Source: JACPIN01 sp964367085 (lineage in GTDB: Archaea; Nanobdellota; Nanobdellia; SCGC-AAA011-G17; ARS1403). Taken from it: a DNA stretch of 11,733 bases. The notes under the pieces were generated by a model, which saw only the letters and a program-made list of their open reading frames with translations, did no database searches and had not been told where the DNA came from. The stretch is taken from assembly GCA_964367085.1 (NCBI GenBank), contig CAYIWL010000023.1:1-11733 (forward strand), in the 5' to 3' direction. This document shows, one piece after another, positions 11,679 through 11,733 of this stretch; the stretch's first letter is position 1, and each line of letters begins with the position of its first letter. Made by a program: the position numbers and the translations under genes.

Positions 11679-11733
11679 GGGCTCGTAGCTCAGTCTGGTT
11701 AGAGCACCAAATCAGAAATGATGTGCAGGTCTT
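11679..11733 (+). tRNA. tRNA gene, 5' part only, anticodon arm interrupted or unusual (isotype unresolved)
   Basis: The first 27 bases are standard: acceptor strand GGGCTCG, T8-A9, D-stem GCTC (11688-11691), D-loop AGTCTGGTTA with the GG pair, D-stem GAGC (11702-11705). The next 17 bases do not form a 5-bp anticodon stem in the usual register: CCAAA would have to pair with TGATG. An intron, or possibly a split gene, is likely. The sequence can instead fold as GCAC (11704-11707) with GTGC (11723-11726), a three-base bulge CAA, and ATCA/TGAT closed by GAAA. The 3' half is beyond the window, so the anticodon cannot be assigned safely. Confidence 0.75.

Noticed and set aside
1..11733. CRISPR arrays
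   Set aside because: No regularly spaced identical repeats of CRISPR length are seen; the only short repeats are the promoter-linked families noted above.

Overview
The window reads as an AT-rich archaeal chromosome segment, most likely from a DPANN-type lineage (Woesearchaeota/Pacearchaeota-like). It carries archaeal-type PheS, Kae1, PAC2-family, TrmB and Ygr210/YchF-like proteins. Almost every gene or operon head has a TATA box (TTTATAAA, TTTATATA or TTTAAA variants) centred about 26-30 bp before the start codon, which implies leaderless or nearly leaderless mRNAs. The DPANN assignment is inference; the archaeal assignment is firm.

Layout. 1-1678 (-): phenylalanyl-tRNA synthetase alpha subunit, cut by the left edge, with an unusual extra N-terminal domain. 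1679-3532 (+): a class II Fic protein and a VapB/VapC toxin-antitoxin pair, set in intergenic DNA that holds two short repeat families, one of which is shared by the pheS and vapBC promoters. 3542-4880 (-): a TrmB-family regulator followed by a small lipoprotein. 5047-6338 (+): a two-gene unit made of a TTG-started coiled-coil protein and a protein that ends exactly at the N-terminal domain of a type II/IV secretion (FlaI/TadA-like) ATPase, with no ATPase core. 6385-6612: a single-TM small protein, then a 66-residue disordered small protein (6647-6847). 6855-9796 (-): Kae1 (t6A tRNA modification), a PAC2-family protein and a Ygr210/YchF-type GTPase. 9851-11236 (+): a free-standing LAGLIDADG protein flanked by HTH domains, sharing one symmetric TATA box with the GTPase gene. 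11272-11637 (+): a small membrane protein. 11679-end (+): the 5' part of a tRNA gene whose anticodon arm does not fold without an interruption.

How the genes fit together. Much of the window concerns tRNA and translation: PheS charges tRNA-Phe, Kae1 modifies ANN-decoding tRNAs, the GTPase family is ribosome-associated, and VapC toxins usually cleave tRNA or rRNA. The Fic-VapBC block looks like an accessory stress/toxin insert beside pheS. The most novel items are the ATPase-N-domain module without an ATPase, the PheS N-terminal fusion, the repeat-linked pheS/fic/vapBC promoters, and the HTH-LAGLIDADG-HTH-HTH protein.
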